Shown: positions 25,689-36,795 of the stretch, in pieces
How positions within the stretch are numbered: the stretch's first letter is position 1
Layout of the letters: each line of letters starts with the position of its first letter
Assembly (NCBI RefSeq): GCF_003444775.1
Contig: NZ_CP021081.1
Span: forward strand, 30,001-94,000
Direction of reading: 5' to 3'
DNA length: 64,000 bases
Origin: Deinococcus ficus
Lineage (GTDB): Bacteria > Deinococcota > Deinococci > Deinococcales > Deinococcaceae
Notes under the pieces: model-generated
Seen by the model: the letters and a program-made list of their open reading frames with translations, nothing else
What the model was told of the DNA's origin: nothing
Databases searched by the model: none
Program-made: the position numbers and the translations under genes

Positions 25689-26960
25689 ATGTCCGCCCTG
25701 CCTGCCGCCACGTCCGGTCCGCTGCACGTTCCCGCGCGGGGCCTGATCGCCGTGATCGGCGCGGACGGCAGTGACCCGGCCGGGTGGGCCGCGCGGCATT
25801 TCGCGCCGGAGGAGGTGCTGGACCCGGGCACCTTCCGGGCCTGGGTGGGCGGTGACGCGGCCGGGGGTCTGGACGCCCTGCTGCACGTGGCGGGCGCGCG
25901 GCTCTCACGGGGGCTGCTGACGGTGATCGCGGGGCCGCTGGTCCGCCCGATGGACCGGGCCCCGCTGGTGGCGCTGGCGCGCGCGCACGATCTGCCGGCG
26001 TCGGCGGTGGTGCTGGACCCGCCCCGCGCGGACCTGCCCCGCACGGACGCCGTGCAGGCGCAGGTGACGGAGCTGCACCGCACGCTGGGCGGCCTGGAGA
26101 AGGAGGGCTTCCGGAGGGTGTGGGTGCGCCGCGGCCCCGGCCTGGAGGGGAGCGGCGTGCGGCGCGTGCCGCTTGCGCCGGACCGGTCGGACCTGCGTGG
26201 GCCGTTCGATTTCATCGGGGACGTGCACGGCTGCCTGCCGGAACTGCGGGACCTGCTGGGCGCGCTGGGATACGCAGTGGGGGAGGACCTGAGCGTCACG
26301 CCGCCGCCGGGCCGCACGGCGGTGTTCGTGGGGGACCTGGTGGACCGCGGGCCGGACAGCGCGGGCGTGCTGCAACTGGTGATGACCCTGGTCCGCAGCA
26401 GTGCCGGGCTGTGCCTGCTGGGCAACCACGACGAGAAACTGGCCCGCGCGCTGGAGGGCCGCAGCGTGAAACCGGTGCACGGCCTGGACGTCACGCTGGC
26501 GCAGGTGCATGCGCGCGGCGAGGCCTTCGCCGGGCAGGTGCGGGCATTTTTGGGGAGCCTGCCCACGCACCTCGTGCTGGACGGCGGGCGGGTGGTGGTG
26601 GCGCACGCGGGCCTGCCGGAGCGCTACCACGGGCGGGTGGGGGGCCGGGTGCGGACGTTCGCGCTGTATGGCGACGTGAACGGCCAGAAGGACGAGTACG
26701 GCCTGCCGGTCCGGGGGGACTGGGCGGCCGGGTACCGGGGCGGGGCGCTGGTCGTGTACGGGCACACGCCGCACCTGGACGTGCGCGCCCTGAACGGCAC
26801 GGTGAACCTGGACACCGGCTGCGCGTTCGGGGGGAAACTCAGCGCGCTGCGCTACCCGGAGGGGCAGGTGGTGCAGGTGCCGGCCCGGGCGGCGTACTGG
26901 GTGCCGGCCAAGCCCATGCCGGCCGTGCCGGAGGAGGCGCGGTTCGTGGGGGAAGGCTGA
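25689..26960 (+). CDS. Pnkp-like protein: degenerate kinase half fused to a metallophosphatase, no ligase domain
   Basis: 423 residues. The N-terminal 165 residues follow the layout of the kinase domain of bacterial polynucleotide kinase-phosphatase (GLIAVIGADGSDPAGWAARH, HFAPEEVLDPGTFR, RLSRGLLTVIAGPLVRP, RAPLVALARAHDLPA, LEKEGFRRVWV), but the ATP loop GxSGSGKS reads GADGSDPAG, so kinase activity should be lost. From about 175 a PrpE/PPP-type phosphatase follows with intact metal motifs: DFIGDVHGC, VFVGDLVDRGPDS, LLGNHDEK, VVAHAG and YGHTP. The C-terminal nucleic-acid ligase domain of full Pnkp is missing. A role in RNA or DNA 3'-end trimming or small-molecule phosphate removal is possible. 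Confidence 0.82.
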   Translation: MSALPAATSGPLHVPARGLIAVIGADGSDPAGWAARHFAPEEVLDPGTFRAWVGGDAAGGLDALLHVAGARLSRGLLTVIAGPLVRPMDRAPLVALARAHDLPASAVVLDPPRADLPRTDAVQAQVTELHRTLGGLEKEGFRRVWVRRGPGLEGSGVRRVPLAPDRSDLRGPFDFIGDVHGCLPELRDLLGALGYAVGEDLSVTPPPGRTAVFVGDLVDRGPDSAGVLQLVMTLVRSSAGLCLLGNHDEKLARALEGRSVKPVHGLDVTLAQVHARGEAFAGQVRAFLGSLPTHLVLDGGRVVVAHAGLPERYHGRVGGRVRTFALYGDVNGQKDEYGLPVRGDWAAGYRGGALVVYGHTPHLDVRALNGTVNLDTGCAFGGKLSALRYPEGQVVQVPARAAYWVPAKPMPAVPEEARFVGEG

Positions 26961-27028
26961 AGTATTCCTGAACGCGCGCGGGGGCGGCACGGTGCGCTGG
27001 GGCGCTGTTCTGGCCGGGCGGGTCTGTT

Positions 27029-27034
27029 TAACGT
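27029..27034 (+). promoter_or_regulatory. -10 box of the first alpha/beta hydrolase gene
   Basis: TAACGT, six nt before the GTG start at 27041, the same leaderless arrangement as at other genes in the window. Confidence 0.5.
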
Positions 27035-27040
27035 TGAAGG

Positions 27041-28018
27041 GTGAACCGACTTCTGCTTTCCGTGGCGCTGCTGGGCAGCCTGACCGTTCCGGCCGTGCAG
27101 GCGCAGTCTGCGGCCGCCATTGCGAAGGTGGACGTGGCCGACCTGAGCATTCAGGCCGCGCGGCAGCGCATGTACCCGGGCAGCGCCCTGAAGGTCGTGC
27201 AGACCCTGGCGCGCGGCAGCAACTACACCCGGCAGGTGGTGAGCTACCAGTCCGAAGGCCTGACCATCTACGCGCTGCTGACGGTCCCGAACGGCACCCC
27301 GCCGAAGGGCGGCTGGCCGGCGGTGGTGTTCAACCACGGGTACGTGCCGCCCGCCGTGTACCGCACCACCGAACGGTACGTGGCGTACCAGGACGCCTTC
27401 GCCCGCAGCGGCTTCGTCACACTGAAAAGCGATTACCGCGGGCACGGCCGCAGTCAGGGTGAGCCGCTCGGCGGGTACTATTCGCCCGGCTACACCACCG
27501 ACGTCATGAACGCCCTGAGCAGCCTCAGGAAAGACGCGCGGGTGAACGCGAAGCGCGTGGGCATGTGGGGGCACAGCATGGGCGGCTTCCTGACGCTGCG
27601 CGCCATGGTCATCGACCCCAGCATCAGGGCCGGGGTGATCTGGGCCGGGGTGGTCGGCGACTACCACCAGATGATGACGCAGTGGAACAACCGCCCGCCC
27701 GCCAGCATCCCGCAGCGGGTGCTTAACCTGCGAACGGCGGCGGTGGCGAAATACGGCACGCCCGCGCAGAATCCCGCCTTCTGGGCGGGCCTGAGTGCCA
27801 ACACGTACCTGAAGGACCTGGGCGGGCCGGTGCAGCTGCACATCGGCAGTGCCGACGAGGACGTCCCGGTGCTGTTCCACACCACCCTGCGCGCGCAGCT
27901 GATCGCCGCCGGGAAGGGCGTGCAGAGCTACGTGTACCCCGGGGACAACCACAACCTCAGCCGTCACCTGACCGTCGCCCTGAACCGCAGCGTGGCGTTC
28001 TTCAAGGCCAACCTGTGA
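27041..28018 (+). CDS. Secreted alpha/beta hydrolase (prolyl-oligopeptidase/dienelactone-hydrolase type)
   Basis: 325 residues with a signal peptide (NRLLLSVALLGSLTVPAVQA). The hydrolase core runs from about residue 75: VVFNHGYVPP (oxyanion region), DYRGHGRSQG, the nucleophile elbow GHSMGG near residue 177, an acid near ADEDVP and the catalytic His in GDNHNLSRH. It should hydrolyse esters or peptides outside the membrane; the substrate is unknown. The GTG start is supported by the signal peptide beginning there and by TAACGT six nt upstream. It is followed 10 bp later by a close paralogue, so this is a tandem duplication. Confidence 0.87.
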   Translation: MNRLLLSVALLGSLTVPAVQAQSAAAIAKVDVADLSIQAARQRMYPGSALKVVQTLARGSNYTRQVVSYQSEGLTIYALLTVPNGTPPKGGWPAVVFNHGYVPPAVYRTTERYVAYQDAFARSGFVTLKSDYRGHGRSQGEPLGGYYSPGYTTDVMNALSSLRKDARVNAKRVGMWGHSMGGFLTLRAMVIDPSIRAGVIWAGVVGDYHQMMTQWNNRPPASIPQRVLNLRTAAVAKYGTPAQNPAFWAGLSANTYLKDLGGPVQLHIGSADEDVPVLFHTTLRAQLIAAGKGVQSYVYPGDNHNLSRHLTVALNRSVAFFKANL

Positions 28019-28028
28019 GGCGGGGCGC

Positions 28029-29129
28029 ATGCGGGCCCTGATCCGGTTCGCGCTGCTGCTGGTGCTGGGCGCGGCGTTCGTCGCGGTCATGCAGCCGGAG
28101 CGCCTGCCGTTCCGGGTGCCCTGGCAGGGCGCTGCGGCCCCCAGCGGCGAGCCGGACGCCCCCACCCCGCGGACGCCCGCCGACCCGGCCGGCACTGCCG
28201 ATCCTGGGGCGGACCCGCCGGACACCCTGAGCACCGACGCGCTGGGCCGCGTGACGGACGAGGCCATGCGCGCCTTCGTGGCGCGGCAGCCGGTCAGCAT
28301 TCAGGCGCTGCGGGCCCGCACGTACCCGGGCAGCGCCCTGAAGGTCGAGCGCACCCTGAACGCCGGCAGCAACTACACCCGGCAGGTCGTGAGCTACCAG
28401 TCCGAGGGCCTGACCATCTACGGGCTGCTCACCGTCCCGCGTGGCACGCCCCCGGCGGGCGGGTGGCCGGCCATCGTGTTCAACCACGGGTACATCCCCC
28501 CGGACGAGTACCGCACCACCGAGCGGTACGTGGCGTATCAGGACGCCTTCGCGCGCGCCGGGTTCGTGACGCTCAAAAGCGATTACCGCGGGCACGGCGA
28601 CAGCCAGGGGGACGCCCGGGGCGGCTACCAGGACCCCGGGTACACCGTGGACGTCCTGAACGCCGCCGCCAGCCTGAAAAAGGACCCGCGCGTGAACGCG
28701 AGGCGGCTGGGCCTGTGGGGGCACAGCATGGGCGGGCAGCTGAGCCTGCGGGCCATGCTGGTGGACCCGGACCTGAAGGCCGCCAGCCTGTGGGCGGGCG
28801 TGATCGCCGGGTACGACGTCCTCGCCACCGACTGGAACCGCGCGCCGGGCACGCCCCGGCCCACGCTGGACCCCCTGAACCGCCGGTACCTGCGGCTCCT
28901 GAGTCCCAACGCGTACCTGAAAGACCTGCGGGGCCGCCCGCTGCAGCTGCATCACGGCACCGCCGACAAGGACGTGCCCTACAGCTTCCAGGTGGCGCTG
29001 GCGAACGACCTGCGCGCCGCGCAGCAGCCGTTCACGGCGTACCGCTACGACGGCGACAACCACAACCTCAGCGGGAATCTGGGCGTGGCGCTGCGCCGCA
29101 GCGTGGCGTTCTTCCAGGCGAACCTGTAG
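28029..29129 (+). CDS. Membrane-anchored alpha/beta hydrolase, paralogue of the preceding gene
   Basis: 366 residues. The N terminus has an uncleaved-looking hydrophobic anchor (LIRFALLLVLGAAFVAVMQP) and a Pro/Ala/Asp-rich linker to about residue 75. The rest closely matches the upstream protein (NYTRQVVSYQSEGLTIYGLL, VFNHGYIPPDEYRTTERYVA, DYRGHGDSQGD, GHSMGG, ADKDVP, GDNHNLSGN), with all three catalytic positions kept. The pair differs mainly in the linker and the lid region (ATDWNRAPGTPRPTLDPLNR). Transcribed with its twin. Anchoring suggests one secreted and one membrane-bound version of the same activity. Confidence 0.87.
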   Translation: MRALIRFALLLVLGAAFVAVMQPERLPFRVPWQGAAAPSGEPDAPTPRTPADPAGTADPGADPPDTLSTDALGRVTDEAMRAFVARQPVSIQALRARTYPGSALKVERTLNAGSNYTRQVVSYQSEGLTIYGLLTVPRGTPPAGGWPAIVFNHGYIPPDEYRTTERYVAYQDAFARAGFVTLKSDYRGHGDSQGDARGGYQDPGYTVDVLNAAASLKKDPRVNARRLGLWGHSMGGQLSLRAMLVDPDLKAASLWAGVIAGYDVLATDWNRAPGTPRPTLDPLNRRYLRLLSPNAYLKDLRGRPLQLHHGTADKDVPYSFQVALANDLRAAQQPFTAYRYDGDNHNLSGNLGVALRRSVAFFQANL

Positions 29130-29143
29130 CTGCTCCTCTGTAA

Positions 29144-29719
29144 CTACTCCCGCACCCACACGACCTTGTCCTCCAGAGGCGCGCGGGGCCGGTCGGGCGG
29201 GGTGGTTTCGGCGTACCCCAGGAAGATAAAGCCGCGCAGTTCCGGCGCGCCGAGTTCCGCGGCGGTCAGGGGGCTGACCATGGCCGGGCCGCTCACCCAC
29301 TTGCTGGCCAGGCCGTGCGCGGTGGCGGCCAGCAGCATGTTCTGCGCGGCGGCCGCCAGGGCGTGTTCTTCCTCCCAATGGGGAAGTTTCGGCGGCTGGG
29401 GAATGTGCAGTTCCAGGCTGATCCACACCGGGGCCTTCAGGACCCGCACGCGCTGGTTGGCCTGCACGTCGGGATTGGCGGCGTCTTTGGCAGTGCTGGC
29501 CGCGTAGGCCCGCGCGAACAGGTCGCCGAGGCGGTGACGGCCCTCGCCGGTGAAGACCGTGAAGCGCCACGGCTGCCGGTTGCCGTGGGTGGGGGCCCAG
29601 GTGGCGGCGGTGAGCACGGCCTCCAGGACGTCCTGGGGGACGGGATCGGGCCGGAGTTTCAGCAGGTCGGCGGTGCGGCGGTGGCGGATGGCGTGCAGGA
29701 CAGGCCGGGCATCGGGCAT
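29144..29719 (-). CDS. Nitroreductase-family FMN oxidoreductase
   Basis: 191 residues of the nitroreductase fold, a homodimer binding FMN and using NAD(P)H to reduce quinones or nitro compounds. Visible: IRHRRTADLLKLRPDPVP, then ATWAPTHGNRQPWRFTVFTG (FMN phosphate contact), the central helix EEEHALAAAAQNMLLAATAH and GLASKWVSG. It resembles the YdjA-like subgroup, which is short. Physiological substrate unknown. TATCAT seven nt upstream of the ATG suggests a leaderless transcript. It is divergent from the ABC exporter operon and shares its control region, so the TetR-type operator there may regulate both. Confidence 0.87.
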   Translation of the reverse strand: MPDARPVLHAIRHRRTADLLKLRPDPVPQDVLEAVLTAATWAPTHGNRQPWRFTVFTGEGRHRLGDLFARAYAASTAKDAANPDVQANQRVRVLKAPVWISLELHIPQPPKLPHWEEEHALAAAAQNMLLAATAHGLASKWVSGPAMVSPLTAAELGAPELRGFIFLGYAETTPPDRPRAPLEDKVVWVRE

Positions 29720-29726
29720 GCCGCCG

Positions 29727-29732
29727 ATGATA
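29727..29732 (-). promoter_or_regulatory. -10 box of the nitroreductase gene
   Basis: TATCAT on the minus strand, seven nt before the ATG at 29719. Confidence 0.55.
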
Positions 29733-29771
29733 CGGAGCGCGGCCGCCAGGGGGGAGGCATACTCATTCTCC

Positions 29772-29812
29772 TGACTGACCGGTCGGTATACTCATGACCG
29801 ACCGGTCAGTCA
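29772..29812. promoter_or_regulatory. Large TetR-type inverted-repeat operator over a -10 box
   Basis: Perfect 16-bp arms TGACTGACCGGTCGGT (29772-29787) and ACCGACCGGTCAGTCA (29797-29812) flank a 9-nt spacer. A TATACT -10 box (29787-29792) sits across the spacer, so a bound repressor would block transcription of the ABC exporter genes. Each arm also contains the self-complementary core GACCGGTC, as in operators bound by pairs of TetR dimers. Confidence 0.75.
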
Positions 29813-29851
29813 CAACAGACCGGAATTTCCCACCCCTGCCAGGAGGCCCCC

Positions 29852-30919
29852 ATGTACCTCGCCCTGCGCGAACTGCGCCACCACCCCGTCCGCTCCCTGC
29901 TGCTCGGCGCGGTCGTCACCCTGATCGCCTTCATGGTGTTCATGCTCACCGGCCTGACCCGCGGCCTCGCCCACGACAACGCCGCCCTGCTGCTCGGCAC
30001 GCCCGCCCGGCACTTCGTGACCACCCACGACGCCGAGGGCGTCTTCACCCGCTCCTTCCTGACCCCCGCCGACGTGGACGCCGTCCGGCAGGCCGCCGGC
30101 CCCACGCCCGCCACACCCGTCGCGCAGACCTTCGTGAGCTTCAGCCGCGGCGACCGGCAGCTCAGCGGCGTGCTGCTCGGCGTGGCCCCCGGCCGCTTCA
30201 TGGCCCCCGCCGCCACCCAGGGCCGCGCCCTGACCGCCGCCACCCCGGACGCCGTGGTGGACGAGAGCCTGCGGGAGGACGGCGTGCAGCTCGGCGACAC
30301 CCTCACCCTCAAACCCGGCGGGGACACCGTGCGCGTCATCGGCTTCACCCGCGGCGCGCGCCTGAACCACCAGCCGGTCCTGTACGTCACGCTGGACCGC
30401 TGGCAGGCCCTGAACCCCCGCAGCCGCGGTGCCGTGAACGCCGTGGCCGTGCAGGGCGACCTGCCCCGCCCCCTGCCCGCCGGCCTGGGCCTGCACACCC
30501 GCGCCGAAACCCTGCAGGTGCTGCCCGGCTACCAGGAGGAACAGGGCAGCCTGACCATGATCCAGGTCTTCCTGGTGGCGGTGGCGGCCTTCGTGATGGC
30601 CGCGTTCTTCTACGTGATCACCCTGCAGAAAACCCCGCAGTTCGGGCTGCTCAAGGCCATCGGCGCCCGCACCCGCACCCTGGCCGGCAGCCTCGTCACG
30701 CAGATGCTGCTTCTGACCGCCGGTGCCGTGACCGCCGCCGCGCTGCTCACCCTGGCCGCGGCGCAGCTGCTGCCCGGCAGCCTGCCCTTCACCCTGACCG
30801 CCCCCACCGTGCTGGCCGCCTCGGGGCTGCTGCTCGCCGTGGCCGCCCTGAGCAGCCTGCTCAGCCTGCGCGCCATCGCCCGGGTGGACCCGCTGATCGC
30901 CATCGGCACCCCCGTCTGA
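29852..30919 (+). CDS. ABC transporter permease (FtsX/MacB/DevC type)
   Basis: 355 residues. One N-terminal span (about 15-37, SLLLGAVVTLIAFMVFMLTG), a large extracytoplasmic domain (about 40-230), and three C-terminal spans (about 232-255, 280-305, 315-340) form the MacB/FtsX permease topology. The FtsX domain includes LLKAIGARTRTLAGSL. A ribosome site (AGGAGG) lies just before the ATG. The ATPase gene follows. No membrane fusion partner is encoded here. Such systems extract molecules from the outer leaflet or couple to efflux; the substrate is unknown. The operon lies behind the TetR-type operator. Confidence 0.9.
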   Translation: MYLALRELRHHPVRSLLLGAVVTLIAFMVFMLTGLTRGLAHDNAALLLGTPARHFVTTHDAEGVFTRSFLTPADVDAVRQAAGPTPATPVAQTFVSFSRGDRQLSGVLLGVAPGRFMAPAATQGRALTAATPDAVVDESLREDGVQLGDTLTLKPGGDTVRVIGFTRGARLNHQPVLYVTLDRWQALNPRSRGAVNAVAVQGDLPRPLPAGLGLHTRAETLQVLPGYQEEQGSLTMIQVFLVAVAAFVMAAFFYVITLQKTPQFGLLKAIGARTRTLAGSLVTQMLLLTAGAVTAAALLTLAAAQLLPGSLPFTLTAPTVLAASGLLLAVAALSSLLSLRAIARVDPLIAIGTPV

Positions 30920-30942
30920 CCCGCCCCCCCAGGAGACCCCGC

Positions 30943-31665
30943 ATGACCGCCCTGCTCGACTATTCCGCCCCCACCCCCACCCCGCTGGCCCCGCCCACCC
31001 TGTCCCTGCACGGCGTCAGCCGCACGTACGGCGACGGCGAGGGCCAGATCACCGCCCTGCACCCCACCACCCTGCACGTCCGCCCCGGCGAGCTCGTCGC
31101 CGTGAACGGCCCCAGCGGCAGCGGCAAGAGCACCCTGCTGGCCCTCGCCGGCGCCCTGCTGCGGCCCAGCGCCGGGCAGGTCGTGATCGCCGGGCAGGAC
31201 CTGGGCACCCTGCCCGCCCGGGACCTCCCCGCCTTCCGGCTCTCGCACCTGGGGTTCGTGCTGCAGAGCAGCAACCTGATTCCCTTCCTGACCGTGCACG
31301 AACAGCTCACCCTGGTCCCCCGCCTCGCCGGGCAGGGCGGCCGCGCGCCCGGCACCCTGGCCGACGAGCTGCTGGACACCCTGGGCCTCGCAGGCCGCGC
31401 CCGGCAGTACCCCGCGCAGCTCAGCGGCGGGCAGCGCCAGCGCGTCGCCGTCGCCCGCGCCCTGATGAACGACCCGCAGCTGATCCTGGCCGACGAACCC
31501 ACCGCCAGCCTCGACGGCCCCCGCGGCCGCGAGGTCGTGGAGCTGCTCGCCCACGCCGTGCACGGGCGCGGCAGGGCCGCCGTGATGGTCACGCACGACG
31601 AGCGCGTGCTGGACCTGTGCGACCGCGTCGTGACCCTCGTGGACGGCACCCTGCGCGAAGGCTGA
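30943..31665 (+). CDS. ABC transporter ATP-binding protein (MacB/LolD/DevA type)
   Basis: 240 residues, complete ATPase: Walker [10 protein letters not shown] near residue 60, Q-loop QSSNLIPF, signature [15 protein letters not shown], Walker B LILADEP, and the switch His in VMVTHD. The N-terminal 18 residues are Pro-rich and unusual. AGGAG precedes the ATG. It pairs with the permease 23 bp upstream, and both are in the LolD/MacB class of exporters that drive mechanical conformational change instead of classical transport. Confidence 0.93.
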   Translation: MTALLDYSAPTPTPLAPPTLSLHGVSRTYGDGEGQITALHPTTLHVRPGELVAVNGPSGSGKSTLLALAGALLRPSAGQVVIAGQDLGTLPARDLPAFRLSHLGFVLQSSNLIPFLTVHEQLTLVPRLAGQGGRAPGTLADELLDTLGLAGRARQYPAQLSGGQRQRVAVARALMNDPQLILADEPTASLDGPRGREVVELLAHAVHGRGRAAVMVTHDERVLDLCDRVVTLVDGTLREG

Positions 31666-31753
31666 GCGCGCAACCCAGGCAGTGACGGACCCCGGCCGCC
31701 CAGGTGGCCGGGCCTCACCGTTTTCCCGCGCGGCACCTGAAAGAATGCCGGAC

Positions 31754-32764
<1,011 letters not shown>

Positions 32765-32830
32765 GCACCCCACCCGGCTTCGTAACGTGCGTTCATCGGC
32801 GGCCGGGGGGCGCGTGGGATACTGCGCCGC

Positions 32831-34198
<1,368 letters not shown>

Positions 34199-34208
34199 CC
34201 GGCAGCAG

Positions 34209-36737
34209 TCACAGCCCGGAGCGGGGGTTCACGTCCACCCGCAGCCGGGCTTTCCACGTGCGGGAATCCAGCACCCGCAGCAGCTCGCCCAGCCGCGCGT
34301 CGCTGCGGGCACGCAGCAGCAGGTGGTACGGGTACACGCCCCTGAGCCGCGCCACCGGGCTGGGCGCCGGACCCAGCACCTCCTGCGCCGTCGCGCCCGC
34401 CCCGTGCAGCGCGTCGGCAAGCTCCTGCGCGGCCACCTGCGCCCGTTTCGCCTCCCGGGCCGTGAGTTCCACCTGCGCGAGGCGGGCGTGCGGCGGGTAC
34501 CCGAGCTCCTTCCGGACGCGCTCCTCCGCGGCCGGGTAGGCCAGGGCGTCCCGGCCGTCGGCCAGCACCCGCAGGGCCGGGTGATCCGCCTGGAAGGTCT
34601 GCACCACCAGCATCGGCGGCTTCTCCACGTGCCACTCGGTCAGCTGCCGCAGCAGGCGGTGGTAGCGCTCACTGGCGCGGAAATCCGACACGTTCAGCCA
34701 GGTGTCCGCCAGCGTCACCCCGATCAGCGCGAGGTTCGGCGGCGCCTCCTGCGACAGCAGCAGCTGCGTGCCCACCATCACCCCGCTCTCCCCGGCGTAC
34801 AGCGGACTCAGGTCGTCCTGCCGGTCCCGGTCCACGCGGTACACCGGCAGCCCCGGCAGCAGGCGCCTGACCTCCTGCTCGATCCACTCGGTGCCCGGGC
34901 CGCGGGCGCGCCACATCCGCTCCCCACAGTGGTCGCAGCGGTCCGGCAGCACCTCCCGGTACCCGCACTGGTGGCAGGTCAGCTGCCGGGACTCCTGGTG
35001 AAACCGCAGCGGCACGTCGCAGTGCCGGCACTGCGGGGTGTGCTCGCAGCTGGGGCAGCGCAGCAGCGCCGAGTACCCCCGCCGCGGCGCCAGGAGCGCG
35101 GCCTGCCGCCCGCGCTCCTGCACCTGCCGCAGCAGCCGCACCAGATCGTGACTCAGCGGATACCCCAGGTCGCCGGGCGTGAGGTGCACGCCGCTCAGCG
35201 GCCCCAACTCCGGCTGCTGCGGCGGGTTGGCGTAATCCACCACGTGCAGCCGCACCCGGGCCGGCGGCAGCACCGCACCCGGATGCGGGATGCTCTCCAC
35301 CGCCGGAACCGCGCCCACCAGCGCCAGCGCCGCCTCGTGCTCCGCGGCGACCCGCGCGGCCAAGTCCGGCACGAAGGCCCGTGAGCCGCTCTGCAACTTG
35401 TGCGCGTCGCTGCCTTCCTCCAGCACCACCAGCAGCGCCAGGTCCGCCAGTGGCGCGCACAGCGCCAGCGAACTGCCGACCACCAGCCGCACCTCCCCGG
35501 TGCGGACCTGCTCCCAGGTGTGCAGGCGCTGCACGTCCGAGAGCGGCCCGCACAGCTGCGCCGCGCCCGTCCCGGCCGCCGCGGCCAGGCCGCTCAGGGC
35601 GTCCCAGGCGCGGCGCAGCGTCCGGTGGTCCGGGGCAACCACCAGCACGCTGCGGCCCTGCGCCAGCAGCCGCTGCACGCGCGGCGCCAGCGCCCGGAAC
35701 CGCGCCCCCGGCCGACCCCCGTGCAGCCGCCACACCGGCGCCTCCGGCAGGCGGTCCGGGTCCCCGGCCGTCACCGCCGCGGCGGGCGCCGGCAGGTCCG
35801 GCGCCAGGGCCGGCCGCTGCGCCACGTCCGCCCAGCCGCGCATGACCAGCGTGCCCGCCTGCGTGGGGCTCAGCGCGTGCCCGTCTCCGGACGCGCCGCT
35901 CGCCCAGGCACTCAGCGAGTCCACCGGGCCGCGCTCCTGCAACCACGTCCAGGCTGGGGGGGGCGGGGCGGGTTCCGGGACGTGCGCCGCGCCGCCCGCC
36001 TGCACCGCGCCGCTCACCACGCCCGCGCTCACCCCGGCCGCCTTCGCCCAGCCGCTCAGGGTGTCCTGCGGGCCGTGCTCGGCCAGCCACACACATGCCT
36101 GCCTCTGCTTCGGGGTCAGGCCCGGCGGCAGCGGGTCGGCGGCCCGCAGCACGCTCACCGTCCGCGCGGCCGGCGGCACCTCGTCCAGCGCGCGGGCCTG
36201 CACCACGCTGCGCAGCCGCGGCACGGCCGTGAACTCCTCCTCCAGCAGCCCCTGCTCGCGGATGGCGTCCAGCAGCGCGGCCGGGAACCCCCCGGCGTCC
36301 GTCCAGCCCGGCCCCGGCGGCCGGCGCGCGAAACTGCTCAGGTCCGCGTCCGTCACCGCCCTCACCCGGTGCGCGTACGCCGGCTCCCACCCGCACGCCA
36401 GCAGGTCCCCCCACACCAGCCCCGCCGGGATGCGCGCGTCCGCCGCCCAGGCCGTCACCGCCCGCACCGTCGCCGGACTCACCCACGGGCAGGCCGGGTC
36501 GTCCAGCACGTGCACCGCCTCCCGCAGCCGGTGCCCGCCCCGCGCCGAGCCGGGCGCCACCACCAGCGCCGTGACCAGTTCGCCGCGCCAGGGCACCAGC
36601 ACCCGGCAGCCCAGCGGCACCGCCCCGCCCGGACCGGCGGCCGTCCAGCCGTGGGGGGCGGTGAACTCGTACGCGGGAATCGGAAGGGGCAGCGCCACCA
36701 GCCAGGACAGGGCAGAAGGCGGGCCGGCGGAACTCAC
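34209..36737 (-). CDS. priA: Primosomal protein PriA, helicase-motif-less variant
   Basis: 842 residues. The 3'-DNA-binding N-terminal domain and a PriA C-terminal half are clear, including four zinc pairs (CPSC, CRHC, CHQC, CDHC near residues 565-610) and a DFRASERYHRLLRQL segment. The ATPase parts are degenerate: motif I reads LHGGRPGARFRAL instead of GxTGSGKT, the DEEH box reads LEEGSD, and motif VI GRAGR is absent. D. radiodurans PriA has been described as such a pseudohelicase, so this is a lineage trait and not a local mutation. It should still bind forks and recruit replication restart partners. The GTG start lies six nt behind TAGCCT. Confidence 0.9.
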   Translation of the reverse strand: MSSAGPPSALSWLVALPLPIPAYEFTAPHGWTAAGPGGAVPLGCRVLVPWRGELVTALVVAPGSARGGHRLREAVHVLDDPACPWVSPATVRAVTAWAADARIPAGLVWGDLLACGWEPAYAHRVRAVTDADLSSFARRPPGPGWTDAGGFPAALLDAIREQGLLEEEFTAVPRLRSVVQARALDEVPPAARTVSVLRAADPLPPGLTPKQRQACVWLAEHGPQDTLSGWAKAAGVSAGVVSGAVQAGGAAHVPEPAPPPPAWTWLQERGPVDSLSAWASGASGDGHALSPTQAGTLVMRGWADVAQRPALAPDLPAPAAAVTAGDPDRLPEAPVWRLHGGRPGARFRALAPRVQRLLAQGRSVLVVAPDHRTLRRAWDALSGLAAAAGTGAAQLCGPLSDVQRLHTWEQVRTGEVRLVVGSSLALCAPLADLALLVVLEEGSDAHKLQSGSRAFVPDLAARVAAEHEAALALVGAVPAVESIPHPGAVLPPARVRLHVVDYANPPQQPELGPLSGVHLTPGDLGYPLSHDLVRLLRQVQERGRQAALLAPRRGYSALLRCPSCEHTPQCRHCDVPLRFHQESRQLTCHQCGYREVLPDRCDHCGERMWRARGPGTEWIEQEVRRLLPGLPVYRVDRDRQDDLSPLYAGESGVMVGTQLLLSQEAPPNLALIGVTLADTWLNVSDFRASERYHRLLRQLTEWHVEKPPMLVVQTFQADHPALRVLADGRDALAYPAAEERVRKELGYPPHARLAQVELTAREAKRAQVAAQELADALHGAGATAQEVLGPAPSPVARLRGVYPYHLLLRARSDARLGELLRVLDSRTWKARLRVDVNPRSGL

Positions 36738-36743
36738 CTGCCC

Positions 36744-36788
36744 AGGCTAGCAGGGCCGCCCCGGGCGTGCCGGCGCCGGCACTACACT
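36744..36788. promoter_or_regulatory. Divergent leaderless promoters (priA / EamA transporter)
   Basis: Minus strand: TAGCCT (36744-36749) six nt before the priA GTG. Plus strand: TACACT (36783-36788) seven nt before the transporter ATG. No ribosome site for either. Confidence 0.6.
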
Positions 36789-36795
36789 GCCCGCC

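Noticed and set aside
29794..31665. ORF starting with an ATG inside the TetR operator
   Set aside because: Its N-terminal part is an off-frame shadow of the permease gene; the real ATPase starts at 30943 with AGGAG.
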